Of a stretch of 64,000 nt of DNA, positions 7,620 through 17,574 are shown piece by piece. Each line of letters opens with the position of its first letter. Position 1 is the stretch's first letter. Below the pieces are notes generated by a model. The model was not told where the DNA came from and made no database searches. It was given only the letters and a program-made list of their open reading frames with translations. Source of the DNA: Paracoccus sp. Z118 (lineage in GTDB: Bacteria > Pseudomonadota > Alphaproteobacteria > Rhodobacterales > Rhodobacteraceae); NCBI RefSeq assembly GCF_019061185.1, contig NZ_JAHQZU010000006.1:124001-188000 (forward strand). The letters run 5' to 3'. Both the position numbers and the translations under genes were made by a program.

Positions 7620-9119
7620 TCAGCGGCGGCGGAAGCGGCCCGACACCCAGCGGAACGGCCGCGTCACCGCCCAGGATGTGCTGGAGGTCAGCTCGCGGAC
7701 CGTGTTCTCCAGCCCGCTGCTGTGCTGCTGCAACTCGGCCAGCTGCCGTTCGAGCAGGCCCACCCGTTCTTCGGCGCTCGGCCCTTTCGGCGCGGGCGCT
7801 TCGGGCTCGTGGGCGGCAGCGTCGAGCCGCGCGTCAACCTCGCGCAGCATCTGCGCGGCGATGCGCTGTGTCATCTGGTCGAGCTGCCGCGAATCGCGCC
7901 GGTGAAGCTGCCCCAGCGCCTCGTGATCCCGGCGCAGCCTGTCGGCGCCGACCTGCAACGCGGCGAGCGCGGCATTTGCCTCGGCCGCCTCGCGGGTGCG
8001 GTCCGCGACTTCCTGCTCGCGCTGACGCTGCGCGCTGGTCAGGCGGGCGATCTGCTCATGCGCGGCCTGCATCTGCCCGGCATGGCCTGCCGCCTGTTCC
8101 ACCAGCCGGGTTTCGAGCCTGCCGATCCGCTCCCCCTGCTGTCGCCGCTCCACCGCACCGCTCTGAAAGGAGGCGACCATGCCCGCCATGGTCGGCGTCA
8201 TCGCATCGAACTGCGCACGGATTTCGTCGAGGCGCGGGAAATCCGCCGCATCCTCGCCCTGCCCCGCCCAGCGTTCGACGATGGCGTAAACCTCGCGCAC
8301 CCATTCGGGCAGTCGCTTCGCCGTGGCCGCATCCTCGCCCTTCACGGCGAAATTGCGGAACTTGCTGCTGAGTAATTCCTCCATGTCCTCCACGGCGGCG
8401 TCGGGCGAACGCGGCCAGTCGAGATTCAGCGTGGCCGCGATCCTCGCGATCGTGGCTTGCCAGTCCGCCAGCAGCAGTTCGTAGCTCACGAACACCCGCG
8501 GCTTGCCCCGGCTGTCGGCCTCGGCATCCAGAACATGCCGCAGCCACAGCAGCAGCGCATAGTCCATGTCGTAGCCGGCCCAGTGCTGCATCGACGAAGC
8601 CACATCCAGCGGATGCCGGTGCGTGCAGACGTAAAGCGGCGTGCACCCGGCCCGGCGCAGCGCGGCATCCCAGAACGGGACCAGCCGGCAGATGCGCGGG
8701 TCCTTCATCGCGAACAGCGGCGAGTCCCCGTATTCGGCCCGGAGCGTCTCCACGGCCCGTTCCGCGAACTCGATCGCCGCGGCCGAGCGATACCAGTCGT
8801 GCGGAAAGGGCGGAAAGCTGAACCAGGTCTGTCCCGCCGAGGCGAGCAGCTGCTCGTTCAAACCCGTGACCGCATCGGATTCGAAGAAGCCCTTGGGATT
8901 CATCTCCTCGGGCGCCATCAGATGCCGGGGCATGTCGCAGCCCATCTGCGCCAGCGCCCCGGTGAGCGCCGAGGTTCCCGAGCGGTGCATCCCCAACACG
9001 ACGAGCGCCTTGCGCGGCGGTTCCGGCGCTTGGGTCGGCAATTGGACGAGGGCCTCCGCCCGCGTCCTGACCGCGCGCTTCCGCTCCCGCCATTCCTGTG
9101 TACCCGGCTTTGCGCTCAT
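7620..9119 (-). CDS. Sulfotransferase family protein with C-terminal coiled coil
   Basis: A 499-residue protein. Residues 38-300 look like a PAPS-dependent sulfotransferase: the 5'-phosphosulfate loop VLGMHRSGTSAL (42-52), NPKGFFES, the 3'-phosphate region PRICRLVPFWDAAL and HPLDVASSM. Residues about 330-465 are a long heptad-like coiled coil rich in Glu, Gln, Arg and Ala. The C-terminus ends STSWAVTRPFRW plus a basic tail, a motif I have seen on glycan enzymes with coiled-coil tails. The ATG at 9119 is preferred over a TTG at 9197. It follows the glycosyltransferase gene on the same strand and may sulfate or organise a surface polysaccharide. Confidence 0.8.
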   Translation of the reverse strand: MSAKPGTQEWRERKRAVRTRAEALVQLPTQAPEPPRKALVVLGMHRSGTSALTGALAQMGCDMPRHLMAPEEMNPKGFFESDAVTGLNEQLLASAGQTWFSFPPFPHDWYRSAAAIEFAERAVETLRAEYGDSPLFAMKDPRICRLVPFWDAALRRAGCTPLYVCTHRHPLDVASSMQHWAGYDMDYALLLWLRHVLDAEADSRGKPRVFVSYELLLADWQATIARIAATLNLDWPRSPDAAVEDMEELLSSKFRNFAVKGEDAATAKRLPEWVREVYAIVERWAGQGEDAADFPRLDEIRAQFDAMTPTMAGMVASFQSGAVERRQQGERIGRLETRLVEQAAGHAGQMQAAHEQIARLTSAQRQREQEVADRTREAAEANAALAALQVGADRLRRDHEALGQLHRRDSRQLDQMTQRIAAQMLREVDARLDAAAHEPEAPAPKGPSAEERVGLLERQLAELQQHSSGLENTVRELTSSTSWAVTRPFRWVSGRFRRR

Positions 9120-9218
9120 CTCAGACACTCGGTTCTCCCAGATGGTCCGTAGCCGTGACCGCGCCCGGAAGCGATCCCGGAAACCCGTGAGGGGCAATAC
9201 TGCCGCTCATCAGCACCT

Positions 9219-11768
9219 CTATCTCCGCCGTTCGTCGGGTTTGTGGATGAACGCCGACTCCAGCCCCGCCTGCGCGGCCATCGCCGGCCACAGCCGCTCG
9301 ATCAAGTGGTATTCCGAACCATCACTGCCGACCGGCTCGTTCGGCCATGGGTAGGCGTCGCCGAAAAAGGCGTTCATCGCTTCAACCACTGGGCGGCGGA
9401 CCCAGAACATGTTCCCCACCGGGAACAGCAGCGGCGTGGAGGCGGGCGGAGCGGGCAGGCGCGAGGCAAGGCGTTGCAGAAGCGGGCGGCTCGCGTTCCA
9501 CGACAGGCAATAGGGATCGAACGGCGCCACGAGCCCCACCTTGGATTGCGCCACCTGCGCCAGCGCGTTCGACAGCTCGTCCCGGTCGCCCAGCAGGATG
9601 CGTTGCAGGAAGCTGCGCCAGATGTCGCCCTCGACCGTCACGCCGAGCGATTTCTTCTGGTGGAGGTGGCACCAGATGTCATCCTCGCCTGCCGCTCCCT
9701 CGCGGAAGAGGTCCAGGAACGGCAGGATGTCGCGGCCGCGATTGGGAACCACGCGCATCTCGACCTCGCGGCCGGCGGCGGCGAAGATCGCCTCGATCTC
9801 GGCGCGCTTGCGGTCCGTGTCGGTGGTCACGACGATCCGGCGCGCCAGCCCATAGGCGCAGAAGCCGTCAAGGTCGGCAGCCAGCTGGTCCGAGTAGAAG
9901 GCATGGATATGCATGGCGAAGCCCGGCACGCCGCGCGGCTGGGCGCTCGCGTAGAGGGCGAGCCGCATCCCCTCGTGCATCCAGCTTGTCGAACGGTCGA
10001 GCGCATCCTGCACCTCGGCCAGATCGCGCCACAGCCGCCGCCGGCCATAGCGCATCATCTTCTCCCGCTCGCGAGCGCGAAGCTCCGCATCCGAGTCGTC
10101 GGTTGTGTAGAGCACCGGGATGTCGAAATCGGACGCACCATGGACGAAGTAGCGCTGCGAGGTCAGCCGGGCGTAAAGAAGATCGCGGATGCGCGTCAGC
10201 GTCGGTTGAGGCGCAGGAGCCGCCTTGCGTTCAATCGTGTCCTTGGGGGGCAGCGCCAGGATCGCGTCGGCGGCGGCCTGCGGGTTGGCGTATTCCACCG
10301 TCACGAACTGGTCCGAGGCGCGATAGACCGGATCGCAGAACCCCGTGGCGCCGTCGAACTGCACGATCCGGCAGCCCCGGTCCAGCGCGTCGAAGACGAC
10401 GTTGGGCAGCGGGTCCAGCCGCGAGGACAGGAACATCGCATCCGCCGCCGCCAGCACGTCGCCATAGGCGGGGCCGGCCGGCAGGGTGAACAGGTTCGAG
10501 CCCTTCTCGCCCGCCCCGATCCGCTTCAGATGTGCCGTCATCCAGACGCCGAACAGCATGTCCTGCGGATCGAGCCCGTCGCCGATCCAGACGAACACCG
10601 TATCGGGATCGCGGTGGCGGCAGATCTGCGAAGTCATCGCGAAGATGTCGGTGCCCTTGCGCCATTGCAGATGCCCCGCCCCGCAGATCACCCGCGCATC
10701 GGTCAGATCGCGCCCGACGATCTCGGACAGCCGGGCCCGCGCGATGCTGCGCGTGGCGAGGTCCACCCCGCCCACCGCGAAGCCCCGCTGCGGCAGCACG
10801 ACCGAATCCCGCTCGACGTCGAGATCGATATCGGTCAGCCGCCCCAGCCAGCCGTCGCGGACCGTCTCGGACGAAAAGACCAGCAGGTCGGCGAACAGCG
10901 GCGCGTGGTAGATCGCCGGAAAGGACGAATAATACTCGCAATATTCATGGATATAGGTCGCGAAGGGGATGCCGCGGGCGACCAGCCACGGCAGCATCGG
11001 CCATGTCTCGACCGAGTTGGTGATCGCGAAGTCGATCCGCTGGAAAATCGGATCGTTGAAAATCTGCATGTCCTGGAGCGGATTGGCGGTGATCACCACC
11101 TCGCAGGCATGTTCGACGAACTGGTCGAGCAACTCGCCCCCGCGCAGCGACAGAACGATGACGTTGTGATCCTCGGCCGCCTCGCGCGCGAGGTCGCGCC
11201 CGACGATGGGGGCACCGGTGCGCGACATCTCGTGGATGGCGATCAGGCAGGTGGGCAGGTCCGGCCGATAGGGGCGCGCGCCCGCCTGCCGCTTCTTGCG
11301 CAGCGCGGCCAGGGTGGAGCGGCCCTCGGCATGTCCGTATTTCAGGTAATGCTGAAGCGGGTGCACCCGCGCCCGCATCAGATCGTGGTGAACGCGCAGA
11401 TAGGCCACGTTCGAGAAATCCGAGATCCCGGCGTCCACCGGATCGCCGAGGGAAATCAGCTCGTAGGCAAGCTCCAGCGCCTCGGGGTCGTTGGTGGCGA
11501 TCGCGGCCTTGAGGTCGGCATCCGTCACCAGGTCGGCCAGCGCGCGGTCGGCGGCGGCGCTTCGCGCGCCCATCGCCCGGAAGCCGTTGGCCGGGCGACC
11601 CTGACTCTTGCCGGATGTCTCGAAATGCTCGCGGGGGGAAAGGCGGGCACGCTGCTCCGCCGGCATGGCGGCGCCGTAGAAGACCGGGTCGAAGCGGAAA
11701 TCGGGCCTGTCCTGCAGCACGCCGGCGCGGGCGGCATGGGCTTTCCAGATTGTGTCGAGCTTGCTCAT
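9219..11768 (-). CDS. Large glycosyltransferase with C-terminal RgpF (rhamnan synthesis F) domain
   Basis: An 849-residue, probably cytoplasmic glycan-assembly enzyme. The N-terminus has two copies of a motif common in large glycosyltransferases: FDPVFYG ending in HFETSGKSQGRPANGF (about 25-65), and YLRVHHDLM ending in HYLKYGHAEGR (about 122-150). A GT-B/GT4-like domain follows (about 170-540), with HEMSRTGAPIV at its start and SSRLDPLPNVVFDALDRG as the donor-binding E/D-rich block. Residues about 620-849 match the rhamnan synthesis protein F domain (HIHAFYSDQL, VPNRGRDILPFL, HLHQKKS). The last four bases of the upstream gene overlap its ATG, which suggests coupled translation. The acceptor polymer is not known. 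Confidence 0.85.
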   Translation of the reverse strand: MSKLDTIWKAHAARAGVLQDRPDFRFDPVFYGAAMPAEQRARLSPREHFETSGKSQGRPANGFRAMGARSAAADRALADLVTDADLKAAIATNDPEALELAYELISLGDPVDAGISDFSNVAYLRVHHDLMRARVHPLQHYLKYGHAEGRSTLAALRKKRQAGARPYRPDLPTCLIAIHEMSRTGAPIVGRDLAREAAEDHNVIVLSLRGGELLDQFVEHACEVVITANPLQDMQIFNDPIFQRIDFAITNSVETWPMLPWLVARGIPFATYIHEYCEYYSSFPAIYHAPLFADLLVFSSETVRDGWLGRLTDIDLDVERDSVVLPQRGFAVGGVDLATRSIARARLSEIVGRDLTDARVICGAGHLQWRKGTDIFAMTSQICRHRDPDTVFVWIGDGLDPQDMLFGVWMTAHLKRIGAGEKGSNLFTLPAGPAYGDVLAAADAMFLSSRLDPLPNVVFDALDRGCRIVQFDGATGFCDPVYRASDQFVTVEYANPQAAADAILALPPKDTIERKAAPAPQPTLTRIRDLLYARLTSQRYFVHGASDFDIPVLYTTDDSDAELRAREREKMMRYGRRRLWRDLAEVQDALDRSTSWMHEGMRLALYASAQPRGVPGFAMHIHAFYSDQLAADLDGFCAYGLARRIVVTTDTDRKRAEIEAIFAAAGREVEMRVVPNRGRDILPFLDLFREGAAGEDDIWCHLHQKKSLGVTVEGDIWRSFLQRILLGDRDELSNALAQVAQSKVGLVAPFDPYCLSWNASRPLLQRLASRLPAPPASTPLLFPVGNMFWVRRPVVEAMNAFFGDAYPWPNEPVGSDGSEYHLIERLWPAMAAQAGLESAFIHKPDERRR

Positions 11769-12253
11769 GCCGGGGCCTGAAGGAAGGGAGTGTGGAGGGC
11801 GTCCGCGAAGCGGTCATCATCGACGCCCCGCGCGGCAAGGTGGTCGATCAGCCGCGGCAGCAGCGGGCTGGTCGCGACCATCTCGCCCAGCAGGAGCCGT
11901 GTCAGGCCGCCGCCTGCCGCATCCGCCTCGACCGCATGGGGGAAACGGCGGGCGCGGGCCATCTGCGACTGCGGCATCAGCGGCCCGACGGGCGGCGCGT
12001 CGAGGTAAAGCAGCGCCCCGGTGATCGGCTGCACGGTCCGGCGCATGGCGGCGAGGGCATCGCGCAGCAGGTCCACCGTGCGGCCCTGCGGCTGAAGATA
12101 CTCGATCACCGTCATCGCGGGCTGCGCGCCGGCGATCGCGGACCGGGACCAGCCCGACCCTGGCCGGATCACCAGCACATGCGGCCCGGGCCAGACCAGC
12201 AGCGGCGTCCGATCAAGCGTCGGGGTCACGGCGTTCGAGGTCACGATCAGCAT
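11765..12253 (-). CDS. Hypothetical protein coupled to the glycosyltransferase
   Basis: I do not recognise this 162-residue product. It has no signal peptide, membrane helix or known motif. It is Ala/Pro/Leu-rich with TPLLVWPGPHVLVIRPG near the N-terminus and a charged C-terminus. Its stop overlaps the ATG of the glycosyltransferase gene by four bases (ATGA), which is the main reason to regard it as real. The ATG at 12253 follows CAGGGAACC; an in-frame GTG at 12340 is an alternative. As the first gene of the minus-strand unit 12253-7620, it probably takes part in the same glycan function. Confidence 0.6.
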   Translation of the reverse strand: MLIVTSNAVTPTLDRTPLLVWPGPHVLVIRPGSGWSRSAIAGAQPAMTVIEYLQPQGRTVDLLRDALAAMRRTVQPITGALLYLDAPPVGPLMPQSQMARARRFPHAVEADAAGGGLTRLLLGEMVATSPLLPRLIDHLAARGVDDDRFADALHTPFLQAPA

Positions 12254-12367
12254 GCGGCGCGGGGTTCCCTGGCAGGCGGCGGTCCGGGCCGGGCGCCGTT
12301 CGATCACGGTTTTATCGCGGTCGGCCGGGCACTTGTCCACCCCGCCTCATGCGGGTCGCCGAAGGGA

Positions 12368-13675
12368 TCAGACCAGCTCGCCCGCCAGCGAATTCGCGGC
12401 GCTCTCGCGGATGCGGACCTGCACCAGATCGCCGATCTGCGCATCCGGCGCGTCCACGAAGACCGAGTGCAGATAGTCCGACTTGCCGACCAGTTGCCCC
12501 GGCAGCCGGCCCGGCTTCTCGAACAGCACGCCGAGGGTGCGGCCCACCATCGATTCCTGCGCGGCCTTCTGCTGGCGCGTCAGCAGCGCCTGAAGCTCCT
12601 TCAGCCGGGCATCCGCCACGGCGTCATCGACCAGAGCGCGGCCAGCCGCCGGAGTGCCGGGGCGCGGCGAATACTTGAAGCTGAAGGCGGTGCCGAAGCC
12701 CACCTGTTCCACCAGCCGCAGCGTGGCTGCGTGATCCGCGTCGCTCTCGCCGGGGAAGCCGACGATGAAGTCGCTGGTCAGCATGATGTCGGGCCGCGCG
12801 GCGCGGATGCGGTCGATCAGGCGCAGATACTGATCGGCCGTATGCTTGCGGTTCATCGCCTTCAGCATCCGGTCCGACCCCGACTGCACCGGCAGATGCA
12901 GATAAGGCATCAGTTGCGGGATGTCGCGATGCGCCGCGATCAGGTCGTCGGCCATGTCGCTGGGATGGCTGGTCGTGTAGCGGATGCGGTCGAGCCCGTC
13001 GATTTCCGCAAGCTGGCGGATCAGGCCGCCGAACCCCTCGGCCCCCTCGCCGTGCCAGCCGTTGACGTTCTGGCCGAGCAGCGTGATCTCGCGCACACCG
13101 CGCGTCACGAGGTCGCGGGCTTCCGCCAGGATGCGGGCGGCGGGGCGGCTGACCTCGGCCCCGCGCGTATAGGGGACGACGCAGAAGGCGCAGAACTTGT
13201 CGCACCCCTCCTGCACGGTCAGGAAGGCGGCGGGCGCGCGGCGGGTGGCGCGGCGCTGGGGAAGGTGGTCGAACTTGTCCTCGGCCGGAAACTCGGTGTC
13301 CACCGCCGGTCCCTCGCCGCGCGCCATCGCGGGCAGGCGGTGATAGGCCTGCGGGCCGACGACCAGATCGACCAGCGGCATCCGGCGGATGATCTCGTCG
13401 CCCTCGGCCTGCGCGACGCAGCCCGCGACGCCGATCTTGAGATCGGGCCGTCCCGCCTTCAGCGGTTTCAGCCGCCCGAGGTCGGAATAGAGCTTCTCGG
13501 CCGCCTTCTCGCGGATGTGGCAGGTGTTCAGCAGCACCATGTCGGCGTCTTCGGGACGGTCCGTCTCGACATAGCCCTCGGCGCCCATGGCCTCGGCCAT
13601 GCGCTGGCTGTCATAGACGTTCATCTGGCAGCCGTAGGTCTTGATGAAGAGCCGCTTGGGGGTCTGGTCGGTCAT
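12368..13675 (-). CDS. miaB: tRNA-2-methylthio-N6-dimethylallyladenosine synthase MiaB
   Basis: A 435-residue methylthiotransferase that adds the methylthio group to i6A37 of tRNAs reading UNN codons. The N-terminal domain carries the auxiliary 4Fe-4S ligands C16 (YGCQMN), C52 (NTCHIR) and C86 (AGCVAQ). The radical SAM cluster is C158-x3-C162-x2-C165 in [19 protein letters not shown]-terminal TRAM domain covers about residues 370-435. The length matches the family. The ATG at 13675 begins the conserved region; a very long open frame running upstream on this strand is a high-GC artefact. Confidence 0.96.
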   Translation of the reverse strand: MTDQTPKRLFIKTYGCQMNVYDSQRMAEAMGAEGYVETDRPEDADMVLLNTCHIREKAAEKLYSDLGRLKPLKAGRPDLKIGVAGCVAQAEGDEIIRRMPLVDLVVGPQAYHRLPAMARGEGPAVDTEFPAEDKFDHLPQRRATRRAPAAFLTVQEGCDKFCAFCVVPYTRGAEVSRPAARILAEARDLVTRGVREITLLGQNVNGWHGEGAEGFGGLIRQLAEIDGLDRIRYTTSHPSDMADDLIAAHRDIPQLMPYLHLPVQSGSDRMLKAMNRKHTADQYLRLIDRIRAARPDIMLTSDFIVGFPGESDADHAATLRLVEQVGFGTAFSFKYSPRPGTPAAGRALVDDAVADARLKELQALLTRQQKAAQESMVGRTLGVLFEKPGRLPGQLVGKSDYLHSVFVDAPDAQIGDLVQVRIRESAANSLAGELV

Positions 13676-13755
13676 GGCAGGTTCCTGGGCAATCCAGCGC
13701 TCATAGCGCAGATGCGGATTCGATGAAAGCGCGCGCGCTGGCCGCAATGCCTGCC

Positions 13756-13800
13756 GCGGGGCGCTGCCCCGCACCCCGGGATATTTGGACGAAGAAGAAC
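13756..13800 (+). repeat. Rhodobacterales-type intergenic repeat, copy 1
   Basis: A hairpin GCGGGGC-GCT-GCCCCGC (13756-13772) is followed by ACCCCGGGATATTTGGAC and GAAGAAGAAC. Three related elements occur at 40450, 40628 (minus) and 57841 (minus); the shared core is GGG(A)TATTTG with a nearby GAAGA-like purine tail. It sits between miaB and the divergent aminotransferase gene. Confidence 0.6.
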
Positions 13801-13933
13801 GGGCATCCTGAACGGCGCGGCGCTGTTTTCGCGGCAGCCTGCCCGGCGCTTGCGCCACTCCGCCAGCGGGGGCGCGTTGAACCCGGCGCGGCGCGCGGTT
13901 AGCGTGGGCCAAGCCCAACAGGAGAGCATCATC

Positions 13934-15295
13934 ATGGACGACAAGAGCTGGTCCGCCCGCGCGCAGCAGTACTCGATGTATGGCTTCACCGATCTGCCCA
14001 GCGTGGAAAGCCGCGGCACCATCGTGCTGACCCGCGGCGAGGGCCCCTATGTCATCGACGTGGACGGGCGGCGTTGGCTGGATGCGAATTCCGGGCTGTG
14101 GAACATGGTCGCGGGGTTCGATCATCCGGGGCTGATCGAGGCGGCAAAGGCGCAATATGACCGCTTTCCCGGCTATCACGCCTTCTTCGGGCGGATGTCG
14201 GACCAGACGGTGATGCTGTCGGAAAAGCTGGTCGAGGTGTCGCCCTTTCCGCGCGGGAAGGTCTTCTACAGCAACTCGGGGTCGGAAGCGAACGACACCA
14301 TGGTCAAGATGCTGTGGTTCCTGCACAGGGCCGAGGGCAACCCGAACCGGCGCAAGGTCCTGACCCGCTGGAACGCCTATCACGGGGTCACGGCGGTTTC
14401 CGCCAGCATGACCGGCAAGCCATATAACGAGGTCTTCGGCCTGCCCCTGCCCGGCTTCATCCACCTGACCTGCCCGCATTTCTGGCGGGAGGGCAAGCCG
14501 GGCGAGAGCGAGGCCGAGTTCGTCGCCCGGCTCGCCGGCGAGTTGGAAGAGGTGATCGCCCGCGAGGGGGCGGGCACCATTGCCGGGTTCTTCGCGGAGC
14601 CGGTGCAGGGCGCGGGCGGGGTGATCCCGCCGGCGCAAGGGTATTTCCAGGCGGTCATGCCGATCCTGCGCAAGCACGGGATTCCGGTGATCGCCGACGA
14701 GGTCATCACCGGCTTCGGCCGCACCGGCAACACCTGGGGCTGCCAGACCTACGACTTCATGCCGGACGCGATCATCTCCTCGAAGAACCTCACCGCCGGG
14801 TTCTTTCCGATGGGGGCGGTGATCCTCGGGCCGGAGCTGTCGGACCGGCTGGATGCGGCGATCTCGCCGATCGAGGAGTTTCCGCACGGCTTCACCGCGT
14901 CCGGCCACCCGGTCGGCTGCGCCATCGCACTGAAGGCGATCGACGTGGTGATGAACGAGGGGCTGGCGGAGAATGTCGTGCGCGGCGCCCCCCGGATGGA
15001 AGCCGGGCTGCGGCAGATCATGCAGAAGCACGAGAATATCGGCGAGCTGCGCGGCATCGGCTACATGTGGGCGCTGGAAGCGGTGAAGGATGCCGCGACG
15101 AAGGAGCCGTTCCCCGGCGATCTGTCGATCAGCGAGCGGATCGCCAATACCTGCACCGACATGGGCCTGATCTGCCGGCCGCTGGGGCAGTCCATCGTGC
15201 TGTGCCCGCCGTTCATCCTGACCGACGCGCAGATGGACGAGATGTTCGAGAAGCTGGACGCCGCGCTGACGAAGGTGTTCGCCGAGGTCGCGTGA
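13934..15295 (+). CDS. Class III aminotransferase (aspartate aminotransferase family)
   Basis: A 453-residue fold-type I, PLP-dependent class III aminotransferase. Cofactor contacts are [10 protein letters not shown] (112-121, phosphate), D255-E256 in [13 protein letters not shown] (pyridine nitrogen) and the Schiff-base lysine K284 in SSKNLTAG. The N-terminal [10 protein letters not shown] and the overall pattern resemble the taurine-pyruvate and omega-amine group, but the amino donor is not predictable. ATG 13934 is preceded by AACAGGAGAG. It is distinct from the second class III enzyme at 54624. It converges with comEC with five bases between the stops. Confidence 0.88.
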   Translation: MDDKSWSARAQQYSMYGFTDLPSVESRGTIVLTRGEGPYVIDVDGRRWLDANSGLWNMVAGFDHPGLIEAAKAQYDRFPGYHAFFGRMSDQTVMLSEKLVEVSPFPRGKVFYSNSGSEANDTMVKMLWFLHRAEGNPNRRKVLTRWNAYHGVTAVSASMTGKPYNEVFGLPLPGFIHLTCPHFWREGKPGESEAEFVARLAGELEEVIAREGAGTIAGFFAEPVQGAGGVIPPAQGYFQAVMPILRKHGIPVIADEVITGFGRTGNTWGCQTYDFMPDAIISSKNLTAGFFPMGAVILGPELSDRLDAAISPIEEFPHGFTASGHPVGCAIALKAIDVVMNEGLAENVVRGAPRMEAGLRQIMQKHENIGELRGIGYMWALEAVKDAATKEPFPGDLSISERIANTCTDMGLICRPLGQSIVLCPPFILTDAQMDEMFEKLDAALTKVFAEVA

Positions 15296-15300
15296 GGCGC

Positions 15301-17472
15301 TCAGCCGCCTGACCAGAGGCGCTTTCCCGTGACGTCCGCCGCGGTGGTCCAGCGGAGGGTGCCGTCCTTGAGGTGTCCGGCCATGGAGCCGGTTTCGCGC
15401 AGGCGGCCCAGATCGAAGAGGGTGCAGGCGGCGGGCGCGCGCGCCGCATCCGCGTCGGTCACGATGATGACGCCGGGGCGGCACATCTCCGCAAGGCGGT
15501 CCGGCGCGGATTTGCCGGTCAGATGGACGACGCTGGCCTCGCCGAGCCGTGCCGTCCGGATGCCGCGCTCTCCCGACCAGCCGGGGCGCGTCGCGGCCTC
15601 GTCCGCGGTGGCAGTATCGCCGTCCGCCTCGATCCAGCTGTCGGCGATGAAGGCGTTGGCGGGCTTGGAGAGCGAGCGTCCTTCGGGCGTGAGGATGCCG
15701 ACCGCCCCGCCCTCGGGTGCGATCAGGATCGCGGGACGCTCTGCCAGCGCCCAGAGGGCCAGTCCAAGAACGGCGGCGACGACGGCCAGGAGCCCGGCAG
15801 ACCGGGCAATCCCCCGGACGCCGGGGCGCAGGACCAGCACGGCGATCAGCGCGCCGCCCCCCATCAGCGGAAGGGTCGCTGCGGGTGGGGTCGGAACCGC
15901 ATAGACGGCGCCACCGAGGCCCGCGATCCACTCGGCCACGAGCAGCATCCACCTGGTGCCGATGCCCATCACCCACAGCACCGGGGCAGCAAGGCCCAGC
16001 GGCGCGAGCAGGGCCGCGATCACCCCGGCCGGCATCACCAGCGTGCCCATGACCGGAACGACGATCAGGTTGGCGAGCAGCCCATACTGCGCCGAGCGGT
16101 TGAAATGCGCCGCCGCGATCGGGCCGGTGGCAAGGCCCGCGACCAGCGAGGACAGGATCAGCATGGCAATCGGGCGCAGAATCCACGGCAGCAGCGGCGA
16201 AACGCGCGACCACGGACCGGCGATCAGGATCAGGGCAAGCGTCGCCGCGAAGCTCATCTGGAAGCCGGGCGTGACCAGCGCCTCGGGACTCGCGATCAGG
16301 ATCATCGTCGCGGCCAGCGCCACCGTCCGCAACGAAATCGCGCGCCGGTCGGCGAGGATCGCACCCAGCATCACCGCGACCATGATGAAGGCGCGCTCGG
16401 TCGCAACGCCGCCGCCGGACAGCCACAGATAGCCCGCCGCCGCGACCAGCGCGGCAAGGGCCGCGGCCGTGTGGACCGGCGGGCCGAGCGGGATCAGCCG
16501 CGCCGCCTGCATCCCGATCAGCGCCCATCGAAAGGCCGCGTAGACGAACCCGGCCAGCATCGCCATGTGCAGCCCCGAGATCGACACGATGTGGTAGAGG
16601 TTCGAATCGCGCATCACCTGGTTCGTGGATTCCGCGATGCGCGAGCGGTCGCCCGTCATCAGGGCCGAGGCGACGGCGCCCGCCTGACCGCCGATGCCGT
16701 CCGCGATCCCGGCCGAGGCGCGGTGGCGCAGGCGTTGCAGGGCGGCCGCGCCGCCTTCGGGCGCGGGGGCGATGGTCAGCACCGGATTGCGGGTGTAGCC
16801 GACCGCGCCCAGACGCCCGAAAAAGGCGCTGCGGCGGAAGTCGAAGCCGCCCGGCTCGGCCGGGCCGGGCGGCGGGCCGAGATGGCCGGTGGTCATCACC
16901 CGCTCGCGGATTTCCGGCAGGCCGCCGGGCTCGGTCAGGGACAGGCGGACCCGCTCGGGCGTGCGCTCGGGCGAGCGGCCCGGCAGGACCACCCGGTCCA
17001 ACGTCAGCCGCATCCGGTCGCGGGCCGAACGGTCGATCTCGATCACCCGGCCCTCCACCGGGCCGTAATAGCGGAAGGCGAGGATCGGGGCATCGACGCG
17101 ATGCGCGCGCAGGCCCGCGACGCAGGCGCCCGCTGCGATCAGGCCGATGGCGAAGGCGGCGCCGCGCATCAGCCCCGCCGCGCGGGGATCGACGCGCCCC
17201 GTCTCGGCCCAGGCGACGCTGCGCAGGGTGGTCCACGCGGCGATCAGCCCGACAGCAGTCAGGACGGCATAGAGCGCTGCGCCCGGTTCCGATTTCAGCG
17301 CGAACCAGCCGCCAATGCCCACGCCCAGCCAGACGGGAATCCAGATGAAAAGCCCGGCGCGGGCGACCGTGTCGGGGCGGACCACGACCGCATCATGGCG
17401 CGACCGGGGCCGGGCCTTCGTGCGCCACCGCCACCATCCCGCCTCGGCTTGTCCGACCTCCGCCGCCGTCAC
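15301..17472 (-). CDS. comEC: ComEC/Rec2 family DNA uptake channel
   Basis: A 723-residue polytopic inner-membrane protein that passes transforming single-stranded DNA into the cytoplasm. Two hydrophobic N-terminal blocks (about 35-110) are followed by the soluble DUF4131-like region ([27 protein letters not shown]), then the competence domain with [10 protein letters not shown] and [18 protein letters not shown], the family signature (about 270-305), and many further membrane helices. A shortened C-terminal part contains a metallo-beta-lactamase-like remnant. The start is a GTG at 17472, about 60 bases from a CtrA-like box shared with the divergent gltX gene. Confidence 0.93.
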   Translation of the reverse strand: MTAAEVGQAEAGWWRWRTKARPRSRHDAVVVRPDTVARAGLFIWIPVWLGVGIGGWFALKSEPGAALYAVLTAVGLIAAWTTLRSVAWAETGRVDPRAAGLMRGAAFAIGLIAAGACVAGLRAHRVDAPILAFRYYGPVEGRVIEIDRSARDRMRLTLDRVVLPGRSPERTPERVRLSLTEPGGLPEIRERVMTTGHLGPPPGPAEPGGFDFRRSAFFGRLGAVGYTRNPVLTIAPAPEGGAAALQRLRHRASAGIADGIGGQAGAVASALMTGDRSRIAESTNQVMRDSNLYHIVSISGLHMAMLAGFVYAAFRWALIGMQAARLIPLGPPVHTAAALAALVAAAGYLWLSGGGVATERAFIMVAVMLGAILADRRAISLRTVALAATMILIASPEALVTPGFQMSFAATLALILIAGPWSRVSPLLPWILRPIAMLILSSLVAGLATGPIAAAHFNRSAQYGLLANLIVVPVMGTLVMPAGVIAALLAPLGLAAPVLWVMGIGTRWMLLVAEWIAGLGGAVYAVPTPPAATLPLMGGGALIAVLVLRPGVRGIARSAGLLAVVAAVLGLALWALAERPAILIAPEGGAVGILTPEGRSLSKPANAFIADSWIEADGDTATADEAATRPGWSGERGIRTARLGEASVVHLTGKSAPDRLAEMCRPGVIIVTDADAARAPAACTLFDLGRLRETGSMAGHLKDGTLRWTTAADVTGKRLWSGG

Positions 17473-17530
17473 ATCCTTGTCCTTTGCCGGATGGTCCCGT
17501 ATCAGTGCCGCGATCCTAGCGGGTCTCGCG

Positions 17531-17547
17531 TTACCAAAGCGTTAACC
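17531..17547. promoter_or_regulatory. Candidate CtrA-binding site between comEC and gltX
   Basis: TTAC (17531-17534), seven bases and TTAACC (17542-17547) match the CtrA consensus TTAA-N7-TTAAC with one mismatch. Read toward comEC it is TTAA-N7-GTAA. The site lies 59 bases upstream of the comEC GTG and 28 bases upstream of the gltX ATG. Competence genes including comEC are known CtrA targets in Rhodobacter capsulatus, so comEC is the likelier target. Confidence 0.45.
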
Positions 17548-17574
17548 GCACTGCGCCATCAGCCCGGAACGCCC

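Noticed and set aside
12368-17236. A single open frame of 1622 codons on the minus strand across miaB, the aminotransferase and comEC
   Set aside because: Only its downstream end (miaB, 12368-13675) has homology; the rest is the reverse or out-of-frame shadow of genes on the other frames, typical of high-GC DNA.
15373-17574. Very long open frame upstream of and in frame with gltX
   Set aside because: It lies antisense to comEC and contains no recognisable domain before the gltX ATG at 17575.
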